From an uncultured Chitinophaga sp. (GTDB lineage: Bacteria; Bacteroidota; Bacteroidia; Chitinophagales; Chitinophagaceae): a stretch of 64,000 nt of DNA. Positions 35,695 through 44,378 of the stretch are shown in pieces. Under the pieces are notes generated by a model, which worked only from the letters and a program-made list of their open reading frames with translations, was not told where the DNA came from and made no database searches. Within the stretch, counting starts at the first letter, position 1. Every line of letters starts with the position of its first letter. The stretch covers positions 1-64,000 of the forward strand of contig NZ_CABHOU010000038.1 in the NCBI RefSeq assembly GCF_902168175.1, given 5' to 3'. The position numbers and the translations under genes were made by a program.

Positions 35695-37164
35695 ATGAAG
35701 AAAATCGTTTTTCTAACACTGCTTACGGTCGTTAGTTTATTTACGGCCTCCTGCCGGAAAGAGCAGTACAATGCCCCGACGCTTTCAGGGATCGGAACAG
35801 ATACCATCACTATGAACATCGGCGATGAAATAGTGCTGGCACCTAATATCACTAATACCAAAGGCAATAGTTACAGCTGGTGGGTGAATAATAAGCAGGT
35901 GGCAGCCAGTCAGCTCAATTACACCTTTGCTGCTACGGAACCGGGTAACTTCGATGTTACTTTAAAAGTGAACAACAAGGGTGGTAACGACGAGCAGTCG
36001 TACAAGATACTCGTGGAAAAGCCAATTGCGATCACTATTGCCGACCCGCTGGCGGTTTCGATGTGTAACGTACTGGAAATTGCGCCAGCTATTACAGGTC
36101 CTGATCGTACGGATTATGAGTACCAGTGGTCGATTGGTGATTCTGTTATCGGTAAAAAACGTAACCTGGAATTTATTGCGCCAGAAGCCGGTACCTACGA
36201 GCTTACGTTTCGTATTACCGCCGGTAAACAAAGCACCACTATCAACCGTTCGGTAACAGTAAAGGCGGAGCAGTATGTGAAAAATGCGTACACGCTGCTC
36301 GAATACCTGCCTTCACCGGCAAAAGGTCAGAATTGGTCAGTGATCGGTTATGCGGATAACTGGAGGTACGGCGCTGAATTCCCGCTTTCTTACAATGATT
36401 ACCTGGCTAAGTCTTCTGAGTTAAGGAAGTTAAGCCCCAATAACGGACTTGTACTCGGCTCCTGGGGCGGGTCTGCCACCTTTAAGTTTGATCATACGGT
36501 GGTGAATGCACAGGGTAAACCCGATCTGGAAATGACAGCTGTTTATTCCCGCCTCGACGTGCCGGCTGTGTACGTGGCATATGACCGTAATAAAAATGGC
36601 CAGCCTGATGCAGACGAGTGGTATGAGATCAAAAATGAAGATTATGGGATAGAAGATATAGCCGAGTACCAGATAAGCTATGCCTATAGCCGGGTGGAAT
36701 TCGACGCGAGGAGAATGTACCACTACTTTACCTGGAAAGATAACCAGGAGGAACCAGTTTCCGGTGAGGTGCAATATGTTAAGATCATGAGTACTGCTAT
36801 GACTACGGCGAATGTTTTCTCTACCAAGGGGCTTTTTCCTGGTTATACAATGCCCGATACCGCAACCAAACAAATGGTGGTGATGAATGGCTGGCCAACT
36901 TCGTTTACCCGTAAAGGAAAACGAATCAGCAGGAATGTGAGCGGTGCTGTTCAGTTTCAGCAGAAGTTGAATATTGATATTGAGATGGCGGTAAATGCGA
37001 AAGGTGAGAGCGTGAGCCTGCCGGGTATCGATTTCATCAGGGTGCAGAAGGTGGTGTATCCTTTCCAGTTGGATACCGGTCTCGGGATCGTGAAAGACTG
37101 GAACATGGAGGAAGGTAGAATGTCGCAGGTGTTCGGAATCCTGGACAGGCATCTTAAAAACTAA
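35695..37164 (+). CDS. PKD-type surface lipoprotein of B12 locus (A)
   Basis: 489 residues; lipoprotein leader with cysteine 20. Two N-terminal immunoglobulin/PKD-like domains (NIGDEIVLAPNITNTKG...; about residues 35-115 and 115-195) precede a C-terminal domain with GSWGGSATFKFDHTVVN and a calcium-binding-like loop DRNKNGQPDADEWYEI near residues 297-312. The paralogue at 38195 has the same layout. Position in a riboswitch-controlled operon between btuG and the DUF4465 gene suggests a role in capturing or processing B12 or another corrinoid at the cell surface. No enzymatic family is recognised. Confidence 0.75.
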   Translation: MKKIVFLTLLTVVSLFTASCRKEQYNAPTLSGIGTDTITMNIGDEIVLAPNITNTKGNSYSWWVNNKQVAASQLNYTFAATEPGNFDVTLKVNNKGGNDEQSYKILVEKPIAITIADPLAVSMCNVLEIAPAITGPDRTDYEYQWSIGDSVIGKKRNLEFIAPEAGTYELTFRITAGKQSTTINRSVTVKAEQYVKNAYTLLEYLPSPAKGQNWSVIGYADNWRYGAEFPLSYNDYLAKSSELRKLSPNNGLVLGSWGGSATFKFDHTVVNAQGKPDLEMTAVYSRLDVPAVYVAYDRNKNGQPDADEWYEIKNEDYGIEDIAEYQISYAYSRVEFDARRMYHYFTWKDNQEEPVSGEVQYVKIMSTAMTTANVFSTKGLFPGYTMPDTATKQMVVMNGWPTSFTRKGKRISRNVSGAVQFQQKLNIDIEMAVNAKGESVSLPGIDFIRVQKVVYPFQLDTGLGIVKDWNMEEGRMSQVFGILDRHLKN

Positions 37165-37213
37165 AAAAGCCGGGTAACTCCAATATTTGTTTAACTCAAA
37201 AAAATGTAGACTC

Positions 37214-38143
37214 ATGAAACACACACATTTTAGTAAATCGCTGGTGGTAGCGGTCATTTGTCTTGTTACAGCAACCTCCTGTTCAAAGCAAAATGACCTG
37301 CAGGACACAGCGCCAACGCTGGAAACCGGTGCATCAAATGGCCTGAACAAACTGCTGACGACCTACACTATCACTTTCGAGGGATTAAGTCGTAGTTATA
37401 TGGCCGACTCTACCTCCTATGGTGATAACACCTACTCTTCCTGGGGTGGTACCCAGATAGCCCCATACGTACATTCGCCCAGCAACCTTCGCTTCGCTAT
37501 CAAAGGCGCAGGCGGTGTTAACCCGGTGGAGTTCTGGGACGGTGGGTTTGTTGTTTCGGATTGGAACTATAAACAGAATATTCCAGGAAAATCGGGCGAC
37601 TGGTGGTACTCGTACCTCAACCAGTGCAGTGTTTATTCGGGTACGCACGGTGCTAAGAATGGCGGTGCCGGCGGCAGCAGCAATTTCGCTGTAATGTTTG
37701 GTTACGTAGATTTCTTTAACAGCAGTTACGTTACACCTCCAACGCTGGATTTTACATCCGGTAGCGGCACTATAGAGGGCATGCAGGTATGTCTTTCCTC
37801 TTACACCTACGGCGTAATTATGAATGGGAATGGATTTGGCGCTGCAGGCGCTGCAACACCACTTTCAAACGTGGCCGGTGGAACCGGACATTTAACGTTA
37901 CAGGCGTTCGGCTTCAATGGCAGCACACCTACCAACAGCGGTCTTCCCGTGGAGATTGATTTGGCAAGATACAGTGGCTACCTGCCCGTAGCCGGACCGT
38001 TAACCTCATGGACTTATTTTGACTTGTCGCTTTTAGGGAATGTTACCCGTGTTGAATTCAACATTGTTGGTAATGACTATGGCGACTACGGACTCAATAC
38101 ACCGGCATATGTGTGTATAGATGACGTTGAAGTAACCCTGTAA
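37214..38143 (+). CDS. DUF4465 lipoprotein, BtuH-like B12 binder
   Basis: 309 residues with a lipoprotein leader (cysteine 23, VATATSC region). The mature protein fits DUF4465: FEGLSRSYMADSTSYGDN, FVVSDWNYKQN, NFAVMFGYVDFF, MQVCLSSYTYGVIMNGNGFG, WTYFDLSLLGNVTRVEFNIV and a final VCIDDVEV. To my knowledge Bacteroidetes BtuH proteins, surface lipoproteins that bind cobalamin, belong to this family, and the locus fits. The start at ATG 37214 gives the proper signal peptide; an upstream alternative start adds nine unsupported residues. Confidence 0.78.
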   Translation: MKHTHFSKSLVVAVICLVTATSCSKQNDLQDTAPTLETGASNGLNKLLTTYTITFEGLSRSYMADSTSYGDNTYSSWGGTQIAPYVHSPSNLRFAIKGAGGVNPVEFWDGGFVVSDWNYKQNIPGKSGDWWYSYLNQCSVYSGTHGAKNGGAGGSSNFAVMFGYVDFFNSSYVTPPTLDFTSGSGTIEGMQVCLSSYTYGVIMNGNGFGAAGAATPLSNVAGGTGHLTLQAFGFNGSTPTNSGLPVEIDLARYSGYLPVAGPLTSWTYFDLSLLGNVTRVEFNIVGNDYGDYGLNTPAYVCIDDVEVTL

Positions 38144-38194
38144 TATATAATCGAATAGTGCCCGGCTTTTTTAAAATACAATTAATCCGATAAA

Positions 38195-39721
38195 ATGAAT
38201 CTCAGATATAAAATACTCGCTTCGCTTACCTGCGCTTCACTGTTGATCAGCAGTTGTGGAAAAAAGGATGCTGAACTCCCTGAACCGGCGCCTGTTATCG
38301 CCGGCCTTGAGTCTGATTATTATGTGGTGATAAAAGAAAATATACAGCTTAAACCCGCCCTCGAAAATCGTGTAGATTCCATCGTATGGTTAGTGAACGG
38401 TAAAAGAGTGGCCAATGCACTGGAATACACCTTCGAGGCGCCGGCTGATCCCGGGGCTTACAGCCTGATCGTGATGGCTTACAATGCCGGTAATATTTTC
38501 CAGAAGGTGATACAAATTACTACAGGCCGTTATTTAAACTGGTCGACCACCAGCAATACCATTTTAAAGATCGGGGCGTCCGCCAAATTTGCAGGCAAAA
38601 CTGATCTGAAGTGGGAAGTGCTTTCCGCCCCGTCCGGATTATACAGGCTTACTGATACCACGGCTACGCAGACGGCGCTGTTTTCCGCAGTTACCAGGGG
38701 CAGCTACAAGCTAAAAGTATCCTCCGGTAATTTGGTAGATACATTGCTGGTTACCGTGCGTCAACCCGACCTGGCGCCGTCGCCTTACATTAAAAGTGTG
38801 TTCGATTACCTGCCGGCTCCGGGCCAGTTCGTAAACGAGTTGCCAAAGTATAATGCAGGTGATACCTACGAAACAATGGTAGCCAAAGCGGGTAAGGAAC
38901 TGATTGGCGAAGAGGCAAATATGATCACCTTAGGTGGTTGGGGTGGTTATGTAGTGGTGGGCTTCGATCATACCGTGGTGAACGTACCAGGCAGGCGCGA
39001 TTTCAGGATTCACGGCAACGCATTTGGCGCTAATGCCAATCCCCGCCCTAACGCACCTTTTGGGGGCAGTTGTGAGCCAGGTATCATTATGGTGGCCTAC
39101 GATAAAAATAAAAACGGTAAACCGGATGAAGATGAGTGGTATGAAATAAAAGGCAGCGCTAACTTTTCTGCAGAAGCGGAGCCCTGGTACAGTGTAGCGG
39201 TTTCGGTTAAAAATGATGTGCGTACTTTCCGCAGCTACGAAATGACCTATCATCGTCCGGCAACAGAAACGCCATCGCCTGCACCTCAGGGCCATGTAAG
39301 CATTGGTAATTACATCCGCTGGGCCGACAACCAGGGACAGGAAGGTTACAAAGTGAAGAACACATTCCATACCCAGAGCTACTACCCGGGTTGGGTGAAA
39401 GAAGATAAGATTACTTACAAGGGTATCCGCCTCGCCACTAATGGTATTGAGGAGAGTGGGAGTGGAAGCTACTTTGTACTGTATGCGTTCAGGTATGGTT
39501 ACGTAGATAACTATCCTAATCCGCATAACAACTCCGGTATCGATATCGACTGGGCTATTGATAAAAACGGTAAGAAGGCAAACCTGCCAGGCATCGACTT
39601 CGTAAAAGTTTATAATGGTATTGACCAGGAAAACGGCTGGCTGGGCGAAGCGTCCACCGAAGTGGGGCGAGGTGAAGACCTGCACCTGTTAGGGCTTAAT
39701 ATCGAAACCATCGTTCAATAG
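38195..39721 (+). CDS. PKD-type surface lipoprotein of B12 locus (B)
   Basis: 508 residues; lipoprotein leader with cysteine 21 (SLLISSCGKK). It has two N-terminal PKD/Ig-like domains and a C-terminal domain with GGWGGYVVVGFDHTVVN, HGNAFGANANP, EPGIIMVAYDKNKNGKPDED and EWYEIKGSA. The loop near residue 302 has the D-x-N-x-N-G-x-x-D-x-D-E spacing of a calcium site. It is a full-length paralogue of the protein at 35695 and better keeps the GNAF and EPG motifs. Probable accessory surface protein of the B12 system; the ligand is unknown. Confidence 0.75.
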   Translation: MNLRYKILASLTCASLLISSCGKKDAELPEPAPVIAGLESDYYVVIKENIQLKPALENRVDSIVWLVNGKRVANALEYTFEAPADPGAYSLIVMAYNAGNIFQKVIQITTGRYLNWSTTSNTILKIGASAKFAGKTDLKWEVLSAPSGLYRLTDTTATQTALFSAVTRGSYKLKVSSGNLVDTLLVTVRQPDLAPSPYIKSVFDYLPAPGQFVNELPKYNAGDTYETMVAKAGKELIGEEANMITLGGWGGYVVVGFDHTVVNVPGRRDFRIHGNAFGANANPRPNAPFGGSCEPGIIMVAYDKNKNGKPDEDEWYEIKGSANFSAEAEPWYSVAVSVKNDVRTFRSYEMTYHRPATETPSPAPQGHVSIGNYIRWADNQGQEGYKVKNTFHTQSYYPGWVKEDKITYKGIRLATNGIEESGSGSYFVLYAFRYGYVDNYPNPHNNSGIDIDWAIDKNGKKANLPGIDFVKVYNGIDQENGWLGEASTEVGRGEDLHLLGLNIETIVQ

Positions 39722-39862
39722 TTTTGACTTGTAACGCGGAAACGGCTGTTAGCAATACTTACAGGGTAATATTACCCCGTATGGTCAGCATGTTTATGAT
39801 TATAGTATACACCATTGAAAATTAACAATACACTTAATAGAATTCAATTAGAGTCAAAATTT

Positions 39863-41206
39863 ATGAAGAGACGTGTTTTAGCATTGGGGGCGTTCACCGC
39901 CATGGCAGTAGTATCCTGTTCTAAAAATGATACAGATGCACCTGTACCTGAGGTAGATATTGTAAATGTGCTTTCTGAAACAACGGTGGCACAGGAAGAT
40001 ACCTTGTTTTTTAAAGTGAAAGCGAGCCAGGGTAGTACCTTTGCATGGACTGTAGACGGTAAAGACGCAATTGTTAAAGATTCCATCTTTAAGTTTGTTA
40101 CCAGCGAGTTGGGCGAACACACCATTACCGTAACCGCTTCCAGGAATGGGCAAACAGCTACTTCGCATGAAAAGATATTCGTGTATGGCAAGTACAAGTT
40201 CGGCACCTTCGTATTAAATGAAGGCAATATGACTACTGAAAATGGTAGTCTCACCTTCATTAGCCCGAAAGGTATCGTGACCGACAGCGCGTATTATAAA
40301 GCGAATGGTACGGAGCTTGGCAACGTTGCCCAGGACCTGTACATACAGAACAACAAGATCTACATCATTTCTCAAAACGGTAAAAAGAACGCCGTAGGCG
40401 CATCATTCACCAATGATGGCCTGCTGGTGGTAGCCAATGCCGAAACGCTGAAAAAAGAAGCAGCTTATAATGACGAACTGGCTACGCTGAGCTGGCCTAC
40501 GCACGTGGCTGTATTGAACGAAGAAAATGTGATCATCCGCGACAATAAAGGGTTGCACCGCTTCAATACCACGACCAAAGTACTTACTTTCATCAAAGGT
40601 TCCAGGTCGGCCGCAAAGCTTACCATGGCTGTATCAAACAACAAGCTGTTTGCTGCCGCCGGTACTAAAGTGTTCGTGGTAGAGCCCAATAAAGATACAC
40701 TGACGATAGCGCTGGATATCAAAGCGTCCGTAAGCGGAGTGGTAAAGGCCAGCGATGGTAACATATGGGTATCTAACACCGGTTCTCCTGCCAGGATCTC
40801 CAAGATCAATTACAGGGATTATTCTGTGATTAAAGCCAACGATATCACCGTAGGTAGTGTAAGCGCAGGTTTCGGTGCTACTCCGGGCATCACCGCAAAA
40901 GGCGATACCCTTTACTTCAGCGGCGCTGGTACCAAAATCTATCGCCATATTTTCAGCATCGGGGCCACGGAGTTTATGGTTGATGCTAAAACCATGGTGG
41001 AAAATGCGAACATTTTGTACAACAATATCGCCGTACACCCGGTTACAGGCGAGGTGTATTTAAACACGATCAAAGCCTACGGACTGGATTACCTGATCAA
41101 TAATACCAGCGTTTTTAACTTCAGCAATGGCACTGCATTGACCGCTAACTATAAGAACTACACTAATTTCCCTGCAGGTACTTTCTTTACCTGCAATTTC
41201 AAATAG
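39863..41206 (+). CDS. DUF5074-type propeller lipoprotein, divergent BtuG-like
   Basis: 447 residues. Lipoprotein leader MKRRVLALGAFTAMAVVSC (cysteine 19), then one PKD/Ig-like domain (about 25-105) and a beta-propeller starting FGTFVLNEGNMTTENGSLTF. The LNEGNM start is shared with the BtuG-like protein at 34519, but the remaining blades are divergent and it lacks the GDIPAHF ending. It may be a second corrinoid-binding lid or an accessory. The frame reads further upstream from a TTG, but ATG 39863 is the only start that places a signal peptide at the N-terminus. Last gene of the B12 operon. Confidence 0.75.
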   Translation: MKRRVLALGAFTAMAVVSCSKNDTDAPVPEVDIVNVLSETTVAQEDTLFFKVKASQGSTFAWTVDGKDAIVKDSIFKFVTSELGEHTITVTASRNGQTATSHEKIFVYGKYKFGTFVLNEGNMTTENGSLTFISPKGIVTDSAYYKANGTELGNVAQDLYIQNNKIYIISQNGKKNAVGASFTNDGLLVVANAETLKKEAAYNDELATLSWPTHVAVLNEENVIIRDNKGLHRFNTTTKVLTFIKGSRSAAKLTMAVSNNKLFAAAGTKVFVVEPNKDTLTIALDIKASVSGVVKASDGNIWVSNTGSPARISKINYRDYSVIKANDITVGSVSAGFGATPGITAKGDTLYFSGAGTKIYRHIFSIGATEFMVDAKTMVENANILYNNIAVHPVTGEVYLNTIKAYGLDYLINNTSVFNFSNGTALTANYKNYTNFPAGTFFTCNFK

Positions 41207-41224
41207 CGGAACGTAATTTTTGTT

Positions 41225-41259
41225 GGGGAGACTGCCTTTACGGGCAGTTTCCCCTTTTT
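41225..41259 (+). terminator. Terminator of B12 locus
   Basis: GGGGAGACTGCC pairs with GGCAGTTTCCCC (one G-T pair) around a short loop and is followed by TTTTTA. It lies 18 bases after the last gene of the locus. Confidence 0.85.
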
Positions 41260-41655
41260 ATATCCGGCACCCTTAATGTTAACACCTGGTTTTTTGTGAA
41301 AACTTGTAACTTCAGTTAAATGCTTAATATTTAGGGAATATTCTAAACCGTTAATTCAAAGAAAGATCAGATGAAACACCTCAGATTGGCTTTGTTCGGA
41401 TTGCTAATAAGGCCCCGGTGCATCAGGTTGTACACTGTTCGCCTCCTGGTCGCCATTACAAAAGGCGGTCCATAAAGCAGTAGTGTTCGTGTTGTTGGTT
41501 GTTTGCCTGTCCATTCAGCGTATTACGTCGCTTAAAGGTATAAAATATCAGGCAGGAAGCGTGCGGATAATGGTGGGTTTGCCGCAATGCCGGGGTAACA
41601 GATACTTACCGCGAGGGTGCCGGTTATAAAATAAGGTCTGCAAAAGGCAATAGGG
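41260..41655. other. Intergenic region with decayed signal-peptide ORF
   Basis: At 41371-41475 a 34-codon plus-strand frame starts MKHLRLALFGLLI after AAAGATCAG but turns into unconvincing sequence and stops. A second frame downstream continues hydrophobic (KAVVFVLLVVCLSI) to about 41629. Together they look like the start of a secreted or membrane protein broken by frameshift. Confidence 0.35.
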
Positions 41656-42162
41656 TTAAGGGTGTAAAAACTTCAGCTTCACATCGTGCATATCCACCAG
41701 GGTATCTATCTTCAAAAAGAAGGTCGCCTGCCACGCCTGTGTGTTAACCGCCTGTTTATTCAACTCCACGTCCCATGGCGGGTATACCCTGATCCCCCGT
41801 TTCCCGTCTTTCCCATTATCTGTAAAAACTGCTCTAGCTGCTAATACTGATTTCGGGAAAATAAACTGTCCGAAGCGCGCCCCGTTTCTCGTCGTTATCA
41901 CCAGGAAGTCGATATCGTCCGCAATATCAAAAGGAGCCGTGATACCCTGATCATTCCGTTTCCAGATCGTTACGAACAGTCCTGCTTTTGTAGGAGTAAT
42001 CCTGGCTTCCCTATATTGGATTTGGTAATTGTTCAAAGTGAAATTACAGGCGCTGTATTCCTGGCTTTCCGTATGCAGCCGGAAATTGCTGAGCGGCCAT
42101 CCGCATTTGTCATACACCAGTTCTTTCGCCAGCAATAAGTCTTGGGGCAGGGGAGATGTCAT
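41656..42162 (-). CDS. MepB family protein
   Basis: 168 residues matching MepB: an N-terminal AKELVYDKCGWPLSNFRLHT, ACNFTLNNYQIQYREARITP, GLFVTIWKR, FGQFIFPKSVL and a C-terminal KRGIRVYPPWD segment. MepB was named from the mepRAB multidrug-resistance operon of Staphylococcus, where its role is unknown. No MepA pump is nearby. It lies 36 bases downstream of the DinB gene on the same strand. Confidence 0.8.
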   Translation of the reverse strand: MTSPLPQDLLLAKELVYDKCGWPLSNFRLHTESQEYSACNFTLNNYQIQYREARITPTKAGLFVTIWKRNDQGITAPFDIADDIDFLVITTRNGARFGQFIFPKSVLAARAVFTDNGKDGKRGIRVYPPWDVELNKQAVNTQAWQATFFLKIDTLVDMHDVKLKFLHP

Positions 42163-42198
42163 TACATGTTTTTATAGCGTACAAAGAAAAGGCATTTT

Positions 42199-42717
42199 TT
42201 AATGGGATAAAGTGGTATTTCCCAGCGCCGCATCAATATCCCGTTTTTGCCGCAAGTGATGCCGCATATGCATATCCGCGAACTGTAGCCATTCCTGCGC
42301 CGTAAAGTACCCCAGCCCGGGATGTTTTGTTTTGCCGGATGTACGGCCATCGAACTCCAGTTGCAGTACATCGTTTTTAATCGCGATCAGCGCTTTTGCC
42401 AGCTCCTCTTTGCTACCCGGTTGCGGCATGTTGATGTCGTTATAGGGGTTGGCCTGCGGTTCGTCCGGAAAGCTGTTGTTAGCAAAAATAGTAATAGCGT
42501 GGGGATGCATGTGTTCGTCTGCATTGCCCGCCGTAAGCGCCAACTGCATCTGCTCCGCGAAAAATCCCGTATCAATCACCAGGTGTTTGTATACCTGCCC
42601 CAGCGACCATGCGCCTGCGTGCGGGCGTTTACTGAGTTGTTCCATGCTGTAGTCAGGTAAAAAAGAGATCCAGAGATCAATGGTTTGGCAGAAACGGGAG
42701 AGTTGGGTGTTTTCCAT
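42199..42717 (-). CDS. DinB-like four-helix-bundle protein
   Basis: 172 residues of the DinB/YfiT type: a four-helix bundle with three spaced histidines likely to bind metal (YKHLVIDTG region and HMRHHLRQK near the C-terminus), plus WSLGQVYKHL. Relatives include metal-dependent thiol transferases (bacillithiol S-transferase type); the reaction here is unknown. It is separated by 9 bases from the upstream VOC gene and is probably co-transcribed with it and MepB. Confidence 0.82.
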   Translation of the reverse strand: MENTQLSRFCQTIDLWISFLPDYSMEQLSKRPHAGAWSLGQVYKHLVIDTGFFAEQMQLALTAGNADEHMHPHAITIFANNSFPDEPQANPYNDINMPQPGSKEELAKALIAIKNDVLQLEFDGRTSGKTKHPGLGYFTAQEWLQFADMHMRHHLRQKRDIDAALGNTTLSH

Positions 42718-42726
42718 AAATGAACT

Positions 42727-43113
42727 TTACATATGAAACACATTGAACTTATGGCCATCGGGGTCGGCAAATACAAAACCGTAATAGCCTTCTCCAAACA
42801 CTTCTGGTTCGGAAACGATCGTGCCTCCGGCCTCCCGTATTTCTTTTTCCCAGCTATTCACCTCTTCTTTACTTTCTGCAGAAAGCGTGAAAATAATTTC
42901 ATTCCCGGATATTGCATCAGCAATCGGACCCTTCATAGCTGGTTCCAATATATCCTTCAAAAAGAAATGAATGATAAAGTTATTGTCACCGAAGAAGAAG
43001 CTGGTCAACTGCTCCGATGCACCATTGTGTTTGAACCCAAGTTGCGTGTAGAAATTTGTTGTTCTGTCCAGGTCGCTGACACTGAAGTTAGCCCATATTC
43101 TTTTTGAGTGCAT
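42727..43113 (-). CDS. VOC family (glyoxalase-like) protein
   Basis: 128 residues with the VOC fold: IWANFSVSDLDRTTNFYTQL at the N-terminus, FGDNNFIIHFFLK, and the C-terminal GYYGFVFADPDGHKFNVFHM with the usual DPDGH-F-V ending. It is close to the lactoylglutathione-lyase-like YaeR/PhnB-type group, with no clear substrate. First gene of a likely VOC-DinB-MepB operon. Confidence 0.85.
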   Translation of the reverse strand: MHSKRIWANFSVSDLDRTTNFYTQLGFKHNGASEQLTSFFFGDNNFIIHFFLKDILEPAMKGPIADAISGNEIIFTLSAESKEEVNSWEKEIREAGGTIVSEPEVFGEGYYGFVFADPDGHKFNVFHM

Positions 43114-43212
43114 AACTAAGGATTTGATTGTAGTTCAAAGGTAGTTCATACATCCTGGTGCAGGGAGGCTTATTGCGAACTTTTCGGGGTTGTTTCCGTC
43201 AATCTGGTGGGG

Positions 43213-43404
43213 TTAGCTGCCACATATTGGCTTGCGTTGACGGGAATCGTTTATCAGCTCGTTGGCGAGATAATCGCTGTAGTAGCGGACCACACCGCCG
43301 TCATTGAAGCAACCGTCGTGCGCGGTCTTCACACCAGTAAGCCTTGTGTGCTGATGTGTGTGATTGGTGGCGACGTAGTCAAGGTCCCTGCGTGCAGAGC
43401 AACC
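43213..43404 (-). pseudogene. Short gene remnant (possibly cytochrome peroxidase C-terminus)
   Basis: A 62-codon frame without a start, directly downstream of the AraC stop. It reads RRDLDYVATNH...RLTGVKTAHDGCFNDGG and continues VVRYYSDYLANELIND to a stop at 43213. The HDGxF...VVRYYS pattern recalls the C-terminal part of di-haem cytochrome c peroxidases/MauG proteins, but the match is short and lacks haem motifs. It may be a remnant or chance; the opposite strand is also open here. Confidence 0.25.
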
Positions 43405-44319
43405 TCAATTAAACGCCCCCCTAAACTCCCCTGGCGATACGTTCGCCTTTGTCTTAAAGAAACGGCTAAACGATTGCGAATGTTCAAAGCCTAATTGAAA
43501 CGCCACTTCCGATATCGATAACGATGTGGTAGACAAAAGCTCTTTCGCCTTCTCCACAAGCTTTTCATGTATGTATTGCTGGGCATTTTGTCCGATCAGG
43601 GAACGGAGCATATCGCTCAGGTAACTGGGCGAGAGGTTAAGTTGCTGTGCCAGGTAGTGAACGGTGGGCAGGCCTTCTCTCAGGGAGTTGTCGTTAAAGT
43701 AGTTAACCAGCAGATCATCGAGCTTTTGCAATACATCGTTGTTAACGACTTTACGGGTGATAAACTGGCGTTTGTAGAAGCGGTTGGCGTAGTTGAGCAG
43801 GAGTTCGATGTGGGAGATCATCACGTCCTGGCTGAAGTCGTCAATGCGGCTGTTGAGTTCTGTTTCTATCATTTTGAAGATAGAAAAGATCGTGTTTTTT
43901 TCTTCTTCAGATACATACAGTGCTTCGTCGGCGGTGTAGGAGAAAAAGCCGTATTGTTTGATCTTTTTGGCGATAGGGTAATTCAGCAGGAAATCGGGAT
44001 GTATCAGTAATATGTATTCAGAACAGGTGCCGGACTCCATATCGTTGGCATGGCCAATCACCTGGCCGGGTGCGGCGAACAGAAGTCCGCCTTCGTCGAA
44101 GTCGTAATAACCCTGCCCGTACTTTAATTTACCGCTGAACTTGGGTTTGTATGATATTTTGTAGTAGTTCAGCACATGTGTGCCGGATGGTGGCGTAACG
44201 GGCGTATGGGTAACGTTCAGCAGGCTTATCAGCGGGTGTTTCGGCTGAGGTAAACCCATGGTGCGGTGCACTTCTGTTAAAGAGCCGAGTCTATGCGGAA
44301 CGTTTTCTTCTTTCTTCAT
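43405..44319 (-). CDS. AraC family transcriptional regulator
   Basis: 304 residues, a clear paralogue of the protein at 14502: a similar N-terminal MKKEE...LPQPKHPLISLLNV start, the same YGQGYYDFDEGGLLFAAPGQ cupin segment, and a C-terminal AraC domain (LSPSYLSDMLRSLIGQ, SISEVAFQLGFEHSQSFSRF). ATG 44319 matches the paralogue's start; upstream in-frame codons add a hydrophobic stub. It lies 59 bases downstream of an SDR gene in the same orientation and probably controls it. Confidence 0.88.
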   Translation of the reverse strand: MKKEENVPHRLGSLTEVHRTMGLPQPKHPLISLLNVTHTPVTPPSGTHVLNYYKISYKPKFSGKLKYGQGYYDFDEGGLLFAAPGQVIGHANDMESGTCSEYILLIHPDFLLNYPIAKKIKQYGFFSYTADEALYVSEEEKNTIFSIFKMIETELNSRIDDFSQDVMISHIELLLNYANRFYKRQFITRKVVNNDVLQKLDDLLVNYFNDNSLREGLPTVHYLAQQLNLSPSYLSDMLRSLIGQNAQQYIHEKLVEKAKELLSTTSLSISEVAFQLGFEHSQSFSRFFKTKANVSPGEFRGAFN

Positions 44320-44378
44320 ATACATCACTTTAAAAAGCATGATAACCGACACAAAGATCGGTTATCATGCTGCAATTA

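Noticed and set aside
36430..37350. 306-codon minus-strand frame
   Set aside because: It lies fully opposite the PKD lipoprotein gene, is rich in His/Ile/Arg as expected of an antisense shadow, and has no recognisable domain.
38930..39685. 251-codon minus-strand frame
   Set aside because: Antisense to the second PKD lipoprotein; no signal, domain or promoter support.
43207..43494. 95-codon plus-strand frame
   Set aside because: It overlaps the end of the AraC gene on the opposite strand and has no family pattern; the minus-strand reading looks more protein-like.
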